64,000 bases of DNA from JAPYTK01 sp964401935. GTDB lineage: Bacteria; Myxococcota_A; Polyangia; Polyangiales; Polyangiaceae. The notes below the pieces were generated by a model, which did not search any database, was not told the DNA's origin, and worked only from the letters and a program-made list of their open reading frames with translations. Position numbers and translations under genes: made by a program. This document shows, piece after piece, positions 9,801 to 16,982 of the stretch; positions within the stretch are counted from its first letter, which is position 1; every line of letters starts with the position of its first letter. The DNA lies in NCBI GenBank assembly GCA_964401935.1, contig CAYOAL010000028.1, forward strand, positions 1-64,000. Reading direction: 5' to 3'.

Positions 9801-9865
9801 ACATCGTCGTGCCTCCGGAAGCCACGCGTAAGATCCTCGCCGCCCGGGGCCTCTGGGACGACTGA
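6824..9865 (+). CDS. FHA-domain protein with degenerate CpaF/TadA-like ATPase domain
   Basis: Cytoplasmic protein of 1013 aa. Residues about 110-206 form an FHA domain with the phosphopeptide-binding signature (GRDRNNDL, SRRHA, GSTNGTF), so it should dock on phosphothreonine made by the neighbouring kinases. Residues about 210-670 are a Pro/Ser/Ala-rich disordered linker with PPRS-type repeats. Residues about 676-970 follow the order of CpaF/TadA secretion ATPases: 'NDPDVSRVTVH', 'ERRGS', 'GGVVIDPAAPFVRGVLSSG', 'RPPVAPNGHLAQLRR', 'NLLIVG'. Where a Walker A loop should follow (GGTGSGKTT type), it reads GERDDDAEVL, with no lysine. The Walker B/His-box region is also not conserved. This looks like a pseudo-ATPase. 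SD GAGGA lies 5-6 nt before ATG. Confidence 0.85.
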   Translation: MNDPGGHGGGYPPGAPPAANELPSPGRPLRRRQVRTRMGGVGEVPEHLARAGARSAAPGERGSTHPPPEIRDRAATEQAGLHGARVPPRIDSHHVLEAVRADAGGQGPGLVIVVTHASGRERTEVFRSTEVAIGRDRNNDLVLTGDGISRRHALLTLADDNSCTIIDLGSTNGTFVNERPIENSPTQLTQKDFVTLGEYALRVRPFGEEADVDPSTMQFDVAIEDVIVTNAEPAEAPPRPIEPPSVITAPPVSPHARQRTQQPPPLPASPSSAPPSVGRRPREHGVGMVATAGTQPAPDSQSPPGGSAAAMRAGEASPVALSPAVAGARPEVRTAEIELDDESDEGQGTMAMVDTSQLEQAVGAAGGDVSMSPAELAAPAPQRGPIAPPVFVPSASPVRPPIAPVVPERIAPPIVAAAPIDDDDGFFNEMTVSEQQTRVKELSDMPPPMPFVPTTDRPGVVVSHDSAPPLPDDSAARRPRTLSGATGLPQTGPRSRPFGEPISKTPIGMPAPPARPPAVVVPQQQVDAHASARSSPLSTPEPEPMPARPPLPPPPRSVRSGPASSAEPASGPPRSVPPRSAPSRSGSPRSVPPRSGSPRSAPPRTAPPRSVPPGSLPSESAPTGSAPGSGTGASVRSAPGVPAALASAPSAPRSAPEAPRSAPDHRDDPSTGPDSIVVAGRVTTDSSAALEALLNDPDVSRVTVHVRRVDVERRGSPSLHDGFDFETEEGLSRAVARICERGGVVIDPAAPFVRGVLSSGWELFMVRPPVAPNGHLAQLRRVATTKRSLGELTEEGWLSKPMATLVAKCHAARCNLLIVGERDDDAEVLAAAVAATASVPPLWVVRDEREAPKGYPAIVLDDDPEVTLEACADLAIDAVVFPRLPLAGWHALLRVVRGGRDGVVARLRGPSLEAALDRTATGLAAHVAERTGGNSAPPEVFRAWLGTSFVLVIEVGRVRDGVPRVLRIVELGGNEPRVLFTFNPEPAPRGSFDIVVPPEATRKILAARGLWDD

Positions 9866-9929
9866 CGGGCGACGGCGCGCTCCCGACCCGAGGGTGCGGC
9901 AGCAGCCCCTCTTGGAGACAACTCCCGCT

Positions 9930-10706
9930 TTAGAAACCGAGCGCTGCCGACAGCTCTTCGAGTGCGGTCTCGGCGCTCGTCGTGCAGTTGCCGCTCGTGC
10001 AGGTGCACTCTTTGTAGAGCACCGTCATGCAGCCGGTCTCGACGATGTAGGTGCACTCGCGCGTGTCGAACGCGTTCAAGATCGTCTGGGCGTCGGAGCC
10101 GCCGGGGATGAGCGTGTTGTTGTACAGATCGTACTGCACGATCCAGTTCTCGGCCTCGCCTTGGGTCGGTGTCTGAGCCAACGTGTTGTTGTAGATCACG
10201 TGGTAGACCGAGCCCATGTGGGGATAGCCATCGTCATACGCGTCGCCCAAAGCCTGGGCGGCATTACGACAGCTGGGTCAGAACATGGCGGCCAGGTGGA
10301 GCATGACGAAGCTCTCGGGGTGGGCGGCGCGGAGCTCGTCCATCGTGAACGCCCCGAAGGGCTCGTTGTCGATGCGCTGGGTGGGGTTTTCGGTCGTCCA
10401 GCCCGACATCGCGAGCGGCTCGAACACGTCGCCTGGCTCGTTGCCGTAGGGTCCGGCGGGGTAGCTGACCGAAGGATTGGCGCACACCTCATAGGTGCCG
10501 CTCCCCGCGCCGGTGCCGGCTCCGCCCGGCCCAGCCGCGCCCTGTCCGCTCCCGCCCATCGCGCTCCCGCCTTGGGCGGCGCCGCCTTGACCGTTGCCCC
10601 CCGGGCCGCTGCTGGTCACCCCGAGCGTGCTCTCGTCGTCGCCACAGGCGACGCTCGCCGCCGCCAACGCCGTCATCACCGCCCACCACGTGGTCTTCGA
10701 AGTCAC
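9930..10706 (-). CDS. Selenocysteine-containing thioredoxin-like lipoprotein (in-frame UGA at 10280-10278)
   Basis: Predicted lipoprotein of 258 aa with selenocysteine at residue 143. A GTG start gives MTSKTTWWAVMTALAAASVAC, a signal peptide with a lipobox-like end, then a Gly-rich linker. The mature part opens with YPAGPYG and 'EPGDVFEPLAMSGW', as in myxobacterial redoxin lipoproteins. The TGA follows 'FVMLHLAAMF', and the same frame continues 'PSCRNAAQALGDAYDDG' to TAA. Aligned with TlpA/redoxin proteins (hydrophobic strand, A-x-W-C-G-P-C-R), UGA takes the place of the first catalytic Cys, giving U-P-S-C-R. Both segments keep GC-rich coding usage. A SECIS-like hairpin follows. Probable role: extracytoplasmic thiol/peroxide redox chemistry. 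Conventional annotation would split this into a 142-aa protein and an orphan fragment. Confidence 0.8.
10233..10270 (-). promoter_or_regulatory. Bacterial SECIS-like stem-loop
   Basis: Within the coding sequence just after the UGA. The upper stem CGCCCA/TGGGCG (10260-10255 and 10249-10244) encloses the loop GGCTT (10254-10250), exactly 17 nt in total. A lower stem pairs GTCGTA (10270-10265) with TATGAC (10238-10233), with one G-U pair. The loop starts 23 nt after the UGA and has G in its first two positions, matching what is known of bacterial SECIS elements read by SelB. Confidence 0.7.
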
Positions 10707-10816
10707 CTCGACATGTCATCGAATCCCGAGCCTCCGGTCAATGCACAACGTCGGGCGCCCGTCGCGCGCCGATCCGCGAGGTGTCGCGGCTCGGGTGCTT
10801 GGGCTACGCTCTCACG

Positions 10817-12031
10817 GTGCGCGTGCCCCACGTCTGTTCGCTCGTCGTGATCGCGCTGTGGGTGAGCTGCGCGCTGCCCGACGACTTCGTGAAGGTGCCT
10901 CACGCAGGGGGCGGTGAAGGCGGCGAGGGCGTCGGCGGCGGCGCTGGCGGCGCGGGCGGGGAGTCGAGCGGTGGGGCGGGGGGCGGCGGTGGCCTCGCCG
11001 AGTGTCCCAGCTTCTCCGGTGACCCTCCGTTCGACTGCGTGGACGGCCTCGCCTTCGACAGCGACGACTGCTGCGTGGCGGGGCGCGACTGCGGGTTCGA
11101 TCCGGTCACGCGGCTGGCCGCGGCGTGCAGCAACGGGCGCTGTGAGGGGTATCGGATCGTGGAGGCGGGCGCGCCCAACGACAACGAGGCTCGCTCTCTG
11201 GTCGTCTACGTGGATGAGATCGCGTGGACGACGGGCGCCGCGGGGCGCGTGATGGTCGGACCTCTCGGGGGCGGTGGGGCGCCGGCCGAGCTCGTGTCGG
11301 ATCCCACGCGCGAGCCCACGTTCGTGGTGGCCGCCGAGGGCAACCTCTTCTTCACGAGCTCCAACGCTCCCGAGGTGTTTCGTGTCGACTCGCTCGGCGC
11401 TCCCGAACAGGTGGCGAGCACGGCGCAGGGGACGGGGATGGGGTACGGTCGGCTCACGTATTGGGACGGGGCGCTCTACTTCGCCCATGACGCCGTCGCG
11501 GGCGGGATCTTTCGGGCGAACGCTGCCGACACGCTGCAGACCGCGGTGCGGGTCGCCGACGCGCAGAACCCGCGCGGCGTGGCGGCGGACAACAACCACG
11601 TCTACTTCACCGAACCGGGGCTCGGCGTCGTGTCGCGCATCGCGGTGCAAGATATCGGAGGGGGGACGCCAGAGGTGATCGCGACGGGGGAGGTGGGCGC
11701 CACCGCGCTCGTCCACGACGCCAACCAGCTCTACTGGGCGACCCCCGGCGCGATCCGCACGATGAACAAGAACGCCGCCGAGGTGACCGACCTGGCCACC
11801 GACGCGAACATCGCGGACGGCGCGCTGATGATCGACGATCACTTCGTGTATTGGGTGCAATACGATCCAAGCCGCTTCGAGGGGAGCGTGTGGAAAGCTT
11901 CGAAGTACGATGGCAGCGGCGCCTACGCGCTCATCGACGGTGTCGGCGACATACCTGTCGCGCTCGCCCAGGACTGCGAGCACGTCTTCGTGGCTCTCTC
12001 CGCCGGCCAGATCGCGCGGGTGACGAAGTAG
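10817..12031 (+). CDS. Secreted lipoprotein, probable beta-propeller
   Basis: Predicted lipoprotein of 404 aa. VRVPHVCSLVVIALWVSC is a signal peptide; a Gly-rich linker and a Cys cluster ('CVAGRDCGFDPVTRLAAACSNGRC') follow. The C-terminal 280 residues contain at least five blades with the recurring pattern hydrophobic-Tyr-Phe/Trp ('GNLFFTSSN', 'GALYFAHDA', 'NHVYFTEPG', 'NQLYWATPG', 'HFVYWVQYD'), typical of myxobacterial cell-surface propellers. GTG at 10817 is preferred because it places the charged residue next to the hydrophobic core; GTG at 10781 is possible. The next lipoprotein gene starts 16 nt after its stop. Confidence 0.75.
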   Translation: MRVPHVCSLVVIALWVSCALPDDFVKVPHAGGGEGGEGVGGGAGGAGGESSGGAGGGGGLAECPSFSGDPPFDCVDGLAFDSDDCCVAGRDCGFDPVTRLAAACSNGRCEGYRIVEAGAPNDNEARSLVVYVDEIAWTTGAAGRVMVGPLGGGGAPAELVSDPTREPTFVVAAEGNLFFTSSNAPEVFRVDSLGAPEQVASTAQGTGMGYGRLTYWDGALYFAHDAVAGGIFRANAADTLQTAVRVADAQNPRGVAADNNHVYFTEPGLGVVSRIAVQDIGGGTPEVIATGEVGATALVHDANQLYWATPGAIRTMNKNAAEVTDLATDANIADGALMIDDHFVYWVQYDPSRFEGSVWKASKYDGSGAYALIDGVGDIPVALAQDCEHVFVALSAGQIARVTK

Positions 12032-12047
12032 CGAGGACGGCACGTCG

Positions 12048-12599
12048 ATGAAGCTCGCGCTCTCGCTCCTTGGCGTCTGTTGGCTCGTTCTGCCCGGGGG
12101 GGCCTGTGGCGGCGCTGCGCCTCCCAACGCCGAGCCCGACCCCCCACCCGCGGCCACACCGTCGTCGCCAGTGGCAGCCGACGAGCTCTGCACCGTGCAC
12201 TGCGATCGCGCCGAGGTGTGCGGGGTGCATCGTGACGCGTGTGAGCGCGACTGTCCCGCGCGGGGGCGGCCGGTCTCCAAGATGCGCCACGACTTCATCG
12301 GTCACATGTTGTTGTGTCTCGAGGGGGCGTCGTGCAGCTCTCTGCAGGAAGGAGCGGCCTGGGAGGGGTGCCACGAAGGGGTGGTGAAGACCTTGCCGGT
12401 CACCGAGTCGTTGCGCCGCTTCTGCTTCGAGAGCTCGCGGCGCGCCGCGCGTTGCGGTCGTGGTGCCGACGCCGATCAGGCAGCGTGTCTGTCCGACCTG
12501 CGCTACCAGACCGATGAGAGCCTCGACGCTGCACGTCGTTGCTTCGAGCTGCCGTGCGCGAAGGTCCCGGGCTGCATGGCCGCGGCGCTCACTCGCTGA
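12048..12599 (+). CDS. Small Cys-rich lipoprotein
   Basis: Predicted lipoprotein of 183 aa: MKLALSLLGVCWLVLPGGAC signal, a Pro-rich spacer, then about 130 residues with 12 cysteines spaced as in helical Cys-pair proteins ('CTVHCDRAEVC', 'CERDC', 'CFELPCAKVPGC'). No known family. Sixteen nt after the propeller lipoprotein, so probably co-transcribed. Its last 11 bp overlap the 3' end of the convergent kinase gene. Confidence 0.75.
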   Translation: MKLALSLLGVCWLVLPGGACGGAAPPNAEPDPPPAATPSSPVAADELCTVHCDRAEVCGVHRDACERDCPARGRPVSKMRHDFIGHMLLCLEGASCSSLQEGAAWEGCHEGVVKTLPVTESLRRFCFESSRRAARCGRGADADQAACLSDLRYQTDESLDAARRCFELPCAKVPGCMAAALTR

Positions 12600-14277
12600 T
12601 CGAGCGCGGCGTCGGGGCCGGCTTCTTCGGCGGCTCGAAGACGTCGGCATACCACGCGGCGTAGGCGCCGACGCCGAGCACGAGGAGCACGAGGACGAGG
12701 ACGCCATAGCTCCGCGCCTTTCGCCGCGCGACCGCCTCCGCGTCCAGTGGGGGCGGCTCTCCTTGCGGAGGCAGGCTCGGAGGCTCTTCGCTGGCTGGCT
12801 CGTCGTCGTCATCGGGCGACGCGTCGTCGAGCGACTCGTCGCTGGGCGGCTCGCTCGCCACGCGCTTCGAGGCCCCTCGTGGTGGCGCGTCGCTCTCTCC
12901 TCTGCGCTTCCCATCGCGCTCGTCGGATGCCGTCGTAAACTCCGCGGACCGCTCGCTCTCGCGGGGCGCCGCGTCGCGCTTCGGCGCGTCTTCGCCGGCC
13001 GTTGGGGCGCTGGGCTGCTCCTTCGCCGCGATCTCGTCCTCACCCGGGGGCCAGCGCTCGTCGGTGTCGGGGCTCTTGCTCGGGCTCGGCTCCGCGTCGG
13101 TCGCGTTCACCTCCGGCGAGTCGCCGTCGTCTCCCTCGCCCGCTCCCTCGTCGGCGTCGCGTCCGTCCGCGTCGTCTTCGTTGGCATCGGCAGGAGGCGC
13201 GAGCGGCGCTGCGCGCCCGCCGTCGTCACTCGCGAAGACCGGCATCTGCGGATCCGTCGCCGGCAGCTCACTCCCGGCTTTGTCGCTGATGAACACCGGC
13301 ATCTGCGGATCGGTGGATGGCAGCGGGTGGGGGGTGGGGCGGTCGGGCTTGGTCTTGGAGGTGGGCTTCTTGTCTTGCTCTTCGTGGAGCACGTCGGGTG
13401 CTTGGCCGGCGCGCTCACAGGCGTGAGCGTAGGGTGGACGCTCGCCGCGTCGCGCTGCCCACACGTCGCCTCGCATCGTCTGCGCGTCGGGGTAGCGACG
13501 CTGCGGAAGGTAGGCGAGCGCGCGATCGACGACCAGGCACACGGGCTCGGGCGCGTCACAGACGCTCGCGAGACGTGGGGCAGGGGTGGTCAGCATCTTG
13601 GCTGCGAGCTCGGTGTCGTCCTTGGCGAGGTGGATTCGGCGGCCCGCGAGGACGGCGAACATGGTGGCCCCCACCGCGAACAGATCGGCGCGCGGATCGA
13701 TCTCCTTGCCCTTGAGCTGCTCGGGGGGCATGAACGCCACCGTCCCGAGCATCGTGCCGGCGACGGTGCGCACGCCCTCGCGCACGCGCGCGATGCCGAA
13801 GTCGAGGACCTTGAGGCGACCGTTCGTCTGGAGGAACAGGTTCTCCGGTTTGATGTCGCGGTGGATGATCCCCCATTTGTGACAGGCCACGAGCACGTCG
13901 AGCAGCTGATCGACGATGTCGAGGAGGAGGTCGGTCTTGAGCTTCTTCTCCCGCTCCACCCGATCCGCGAGGGTCTCACCCTCCAAGAGCTCCATGACCA
14001 GAAAGGGGGTGCCCTCCTCGTCTTCGTCCACGTCGAGGATCTGCACCACCGCGTGGTGGCCGACGTTGTTGACCGCCGCCGCCTCCTGCTCGAAGCGCTC
14101 GCGGATGCTCTGGTGGCCGGCGATGTCCACCCGCAGCAGCTTGATGGCGGCGTGACGTCCGATCTTGTGGGTCGCGGCGTACACGCCGGCCATGCCGCCC
14201 ACCGCGATCAGCCGGTCGAGCTTCCACTTGCCGCGCAACCATGTGCCGACGCGATCCTCGAACTCGGTCTCTGGCAT
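12589..14277 (-). CDS. Ser/Thr protein kinase with acidic linker and one transmembrane helix
   Basis: Eukaryote-like kinase of 562 aa. The catalytic domain (about 18-290) has a Gly-rich loop (AVGGMAGVY), the ATP lysine K46 (AAIKLL), HRDIKPEN near 138 and DFGIAR near 158, all intact. The linker (about 300-515) is acidic and disordered and contains a duplicated unit of about 20 residues, each copy with TDPQMPVF. A single membrane helix (about 524-544) ends the protein, with only about 18 residues beyond it. The kinase domain is therefore cytoplasmic and no extracytoplasmic sensor is present. Divergent from the GntR gene. Confidence 0.9.
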   Translation of the reverse strand: MPETEFEDRVGTWLRGKWKLDRLIAVGGMAGVYAATHKIGRHAAIKLLRVDIAGHQSIRERFEQEAAAVNNVGHHAVVQILDVDEDEEGTPFLVMELLEGETLADRVEREKKLKTDLLLDIVDQLLDVLVACHKWGIIHRDIKPENLFLQTNGRLKVLDFGIARVREGVRTVAGTMLGTVAFMPPEQLKGKEIDPRADLFAVGATMFAVLAGRRIHLAKDDTELAAKMLTTPAPRLASVCDAPEPVCLVVDRALAYLPQRRYPDAQTMRGDVWAARRGERPPYAHACERAGQAPDVLHEEQDKKPTSKTKPDRPTPHPLPSTDPQMPVFISDKAGSELPATDPQMPVFASDDGGRAAPLAPPADANEDDADGRDADEGAGEGDDGDSPEVNATDAEPSPSKSPDTDERWPPGEDEIAAKEQPSAPTAGEDAPKRDAAPRESERSAEFTTASDERDGKRRGESDAPPRGASKRVASEPPSDESLDDASPDDDDEPASEEPPSLPPQGEPPPLDAEAVARRKARSYGVLVLVLLVLGVGAYAAWYADVFEPPKKPAPTPRSISE

Positions 14278-14350
14278 CGCTGTCCGCAGCGTAGCGACGC
14301 GTTCGGCGGGGCGAAAGCGGCACCACGCCCCTCGCCCTTACATCAGGTGA

Positions 14351-14393
14351 GTTGAGATAAGTGGGTTGACTTTGAATAAGTCGGGTTTATTAT
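14351..14393 (+). promoter_or_regulatory. Promoter and operator-like repeats of the GntR operon
   Basis: TTGACT (14366-14371) and TATTAT (14388-14393) are 16 nt apart, a good sigma70-type pair. Between them is the inverted repeat GACTT (14368-14372)/AAGTC (14378-14382). A related direct repeat, TAAGTGGG (14358-14365) and TAAGTCGGG (14377-14385), is spaced 19 bp. The -10 element overlaps the proposed ATG at 14392, so translation may really start downstream, or the mRNA may come from another promoter. Operator function is inferred from position. Confidence 0.45.
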
Positions 14394-15162
14394 GCGCACC
14401 GTGGGGACCATCTGGGGTTCACGGAAGGCAGACCGGGTCGCCGAAGATCTGCTGCGGCAGATCGTCTCGGGGACGGTCGCCGTGGGCGAGCTCCTGCCCA
14501 AGGAGGCGGAGCTCGCCTCGCACTACGCGGTCAACCGTGGCGTGGTCCGAGAGGCCATCAAGCAGCTCGAAGCGCACCGCCTGGTCGAGCCCATCAAGCG
14601 CAAGGGCACGGTGGTGCTCGATCCGTTGCAGTCCTCGTCGCCCGACGTGGCCCGCGCGATGATCGAGCCGAGCCCGGGGGTGCTCGACCGGGGCGCGCTC
14701 GAGGAGATGCTCGAGGTGCGAGCGGCCCTCGACGTGGAGATGACCGCCCTCGCCGCCGCTCGGCGTGACGACGCCGATCTGAGCGCCATGGACGCGATCG
14801 TCGCTGAGCTCCGCGGCGCGCTCGGCGATCACCTGCGCTATGCGCAGCGGATGGAGGCGCTGGCGCTCACCACCGCCCACGCCACCAAGAATCGCCTCTA
14901 CGTGATGTTGGTGCACTGGCACCACCGCCTCCGCGCCAGCGAGGCCGATCCGCTGCGCATCCTGATGCGCATGGCCACCACCACCCACCTGTCTGGAGTC
15001 GAGCACATGATCGATCTCATCCGAGGCCAGCGCGTCGACGACGCGCGCGCTTTCGTGCGCGCGGTGCACGACTGGGCAACCCCTCGGCTGCTCAGCACGG
15101 TGTCGCTCGCCCACGACGCCGATCCCACGTTCCCCAGCCACCGAGAGGAAGCCAGTCGATGA
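14392..15162 (+). CDS. GntR family (FadR-type) transcriptional regulator
   Basis: Regulator of 256 aa. The N-terminal winged helix (about 8-78) has the GntR layout: 'DRVAEDLLRQIVSGTVAVGELL' leading into 'VNRGVVREAIKQLEAHRLV'. The C-terminal all-helical domain (about 95-235) resembles an FCD effector domain, with conserved Arg/His positions ('VRAALDVEM', 'HWHHRL', 'TTHLSGVEHMIDLI'), so it should bind a carboxylate-type ligand. Its stop overlaps the start of the acyltransferase gene (ATGA), implying that it controls its own operon. The exact start is uncertain (see the promoter entry). Confidence 0.88.
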   Translation: MRTVGTIWGSRKADRVAEDLLRQIVSGTVAVGELLPKEAELASHYAVNRGVVREAIKQLEAHRLVEPIKRKGTVVLDPLQSSSPDVARAMIEPSPGVLDRGALEEMLEVRAALDVEMTALAAARRDDADLSAMDAIVAELRGALGDHLRYAQRMEALALTTAHATKNRLYVMLVHWHHRLRASEADPLRILMRMATTTHLSGVEHMIDLIRGQRVDDARAFVRAVHDWATPRLLSTVSLAHDADPTFPSHREEASR

Positions 15163-16892
15163 CCACGAGCACCCCCACGAAGACCGAGCCCCGCGCCACG
15201 ACGCGCCGCGCCGCGAGACCCTACTGGCGCAGCGAGGTGGAGGGTCTGCACGTTCTGAAGCTCAGCGGCACCTACTACGAGATGGGTCGCCAGCACGGTG
15301 AGCTGTTGCAGAGCGAGGTGCGGAGCGGCCCTATTCCTTATTACCGCACCTATTTGGAGCGCATGATGGGGCGCGCCGGATGGGGCCCGCTGGCGTCGGT
15401 GGCCTGGCCCCTCACGCAGCGGCTGGTGGGGGATCGCGTCGCCCGCGCGTTTCCAACCTACGCGACCGACGCCATTCGGGGTCTCGCCGACGGTGCCGGG
15501 CTCGACTACCGCGAGCTGCTCGAGGGCTGCTCGTTCCCCGACGCGATGTTGTGGGTCGCGAGCCGGGTCATGCAGGTGAAGCGCATCGGGCCCGCCATGC
15601 ATCACCGCCTCGCCCTTGGCATTGGCTGCACTTCGGCCATCGCGTGGGACGCAGCGACCTCCGACGGCAAGCTGCTCCACGCCCGCAATTTCGATTACCA
15701 CGGGGTCGACTGCTGGCCGTCGCAGGCGGCGGTGATCTTCCACGAGCCCGCAGAGGGCCTCCGCTACGTGGCGGTCAGCGCCGCTGGCGTGCTCATGGGT
15801 GGGATCACGGCCATGAACGAGGCAGGCCTCTCGCTCACCGTGCACCAGCACATGTTCACGGATCGCACCCGCCTCGGGGGCACCCCCATCGGCTGTGTCG
15901 GCGATCTCATCATGCGGAAGGCCCGCTCGCTCGACGACGCCGAGGCCATCCTACGGGCCCACGATCCCATTGGCTGCTGGACTTATCTGGTCACCGACGG
16001 CCCGCGCCGTGAGGTGCTCTGTTGGGAGGAGAGTCCGGAGCGACAGGTGGTGACGCGGCGCGGCGGCGAGGGCGCAACCTTCGGCTACAGCAACATCTAC
16101 CTCGATCGTGAGCTCGGCCAGACGGAGAAGAACCTCTATGGCTCGTATTGGCGCCACAATCAAGCCCGCTACGCACGGGTCAACCAGCTCCTCGACGCCC
16201 GGTTCGGGGAGCTCGATCCGAACGCCATGGCCGCTATCCTCGCCGATCAAGGCGACACGGGCGACGCCATCGGCACTGCCATCGGCATGGTGATGACGGT
16301 GGGCTCGGTGGTGTTCCGGCCCGAGGATGGCGTGTTGTGGGTTGGAGCAGGGGTCGCGCCCACCAGCCACCGCCCGTTCGTCCCTTTCGATCTCCACGCC
16401 GAGCGCCACGCTCCGGAGCACGGCGCGCTCACCGGTGGCCTCCGCCCCTCGGGACCAGCCGCTGCGGCCTACGAGCACTACCGGCGCGCCTACGTGGCCT
16501 ACATGGACCGCGACGACGTGGCCGACGCTCGCCAAGAGATGGAGGAGGCGGCGCGCCTCGACGACGGGCAGCCGCTCTTTCACTGTTTGCGCGGCCTGCT
16601 CGCGCTCCGTGAGGTCGACGGCGAGGGCGCCTTCGCCGCCTTCAGCCGCGCGATCGCGCTCGGCCACGCCCACCCCGAGCGCCTCGCCGCCTTTCACTTG
16701 TGGCGGGCACGGGCCGCCGACGTCGCCGGGAAGCGGGCCGACGGCCTGCGCGACTACCACACGAGCTTCGGCTTCCACGCCGACGATCCGGTGCGCGACG
16801 CGGCCCGCCGCGGTCTCCGCGCACCGTTCGGCGCGCGGCAAGCGCGCAGCATCGACATCGACTTCACGTACGCGGACGTCGTCGCCCCCTGA
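15159..16892 (+). CDS. C45-type acyltransferase/amidase with C-terminal TPR-like region
   Basis: Protein of 577 aa related to acyl-CoA:6-APA acyltransferase-like Ntn hydrolases (peptidase family C45). 'GTYYEMGRQHGELL' near the N-terminus and 'GIGCTSAIAWD' with Cys157 match the family. In that family this cysteine is freed by self-cleavage and becomes the nucleophile; 'LLHARNFDYH' follows as expected. The family makes or hydrolyses amide bonds; the substrate here is unknown. Residues about 430-555 are helical repeats typical of TPR, an addition the basic family lacks. No signal peptide. Translationally coupled to the GntR gene by a 4-nt overlap, so expression is probably tied to that regulator's ligand. 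Confidence 0.8.
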   Translation: MTTSTPTKTEPRATTRRAARPYWRSEVEGLHVLKLSGTYYEMGRQHGELLQSEVRSGPIPYYRTYLERMMGRAGWGPLASVAWPLTQRLVGDRVARAFPTYATDAIRGLADGAGLDYRELLEGCSFPDAMLWVASRVMQVKRIGPAMHHRLALGIGCTSAIAWDAATSDGKLLHARNFDYHGVDCWPSQAAVIFHEPAEGLRYVAVSAAGVLMGGITAMNEAGLSLTVHQHMFTDRTRLGGTPIGCVGDLIMRKARSLDDAEAILRAHDPIGCWTYLVTDGPRREVLCWEESPERQVVTRRGGEGATFGYSNIYLDRELGQTEKNLYGSYWRHNQARYARVNQLLDARFGELDPNAMAAILADQGDTGDAIGTAIGMVMTVGSVVFRPEDGVLWVGAGVAPTSHRPFVPFDLHAERHAPEHGALTGGLRPSGPAAAAYEHYRRAYVAYMDRDDVADARQEMEEAARLDDGQPLFHCLRGLLALREVDGEGAFAAFSRAIALGHAHPERLAAFHLWRARAADVAGKRADGLRDYHTSFGFHADDPVRDAARRGLRAPFGARQARSIDIDFTYADVVAP

Positions 16893-16982
16893 CCCGCAAC
16901 CCCTCCACGGCCAAAAGAGCGGCCGCCGCGCGCTCGATCCCCCTCCAAGGATTCAGGATGCGGCGGCACCCCCAAGGAGGAG

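Noticed and set aside
9930..10706. Two separate genes divided at the TGA, or a pseudogene
   Set aside because: The frame is retained on both sides, the redoxin motifs continue across, and a SECIS-like hairpin follows; a 106-aa orphan with no good start is less likely. A sequencing error (TGC or TGT) stays possible and is listed as refuting evidence.
16893..16982. Terminator between two convergent genes
   Set aside because: Only short GGCC and CTCC/GGAG matches are present; no stem with continuous pairing or T run was found.
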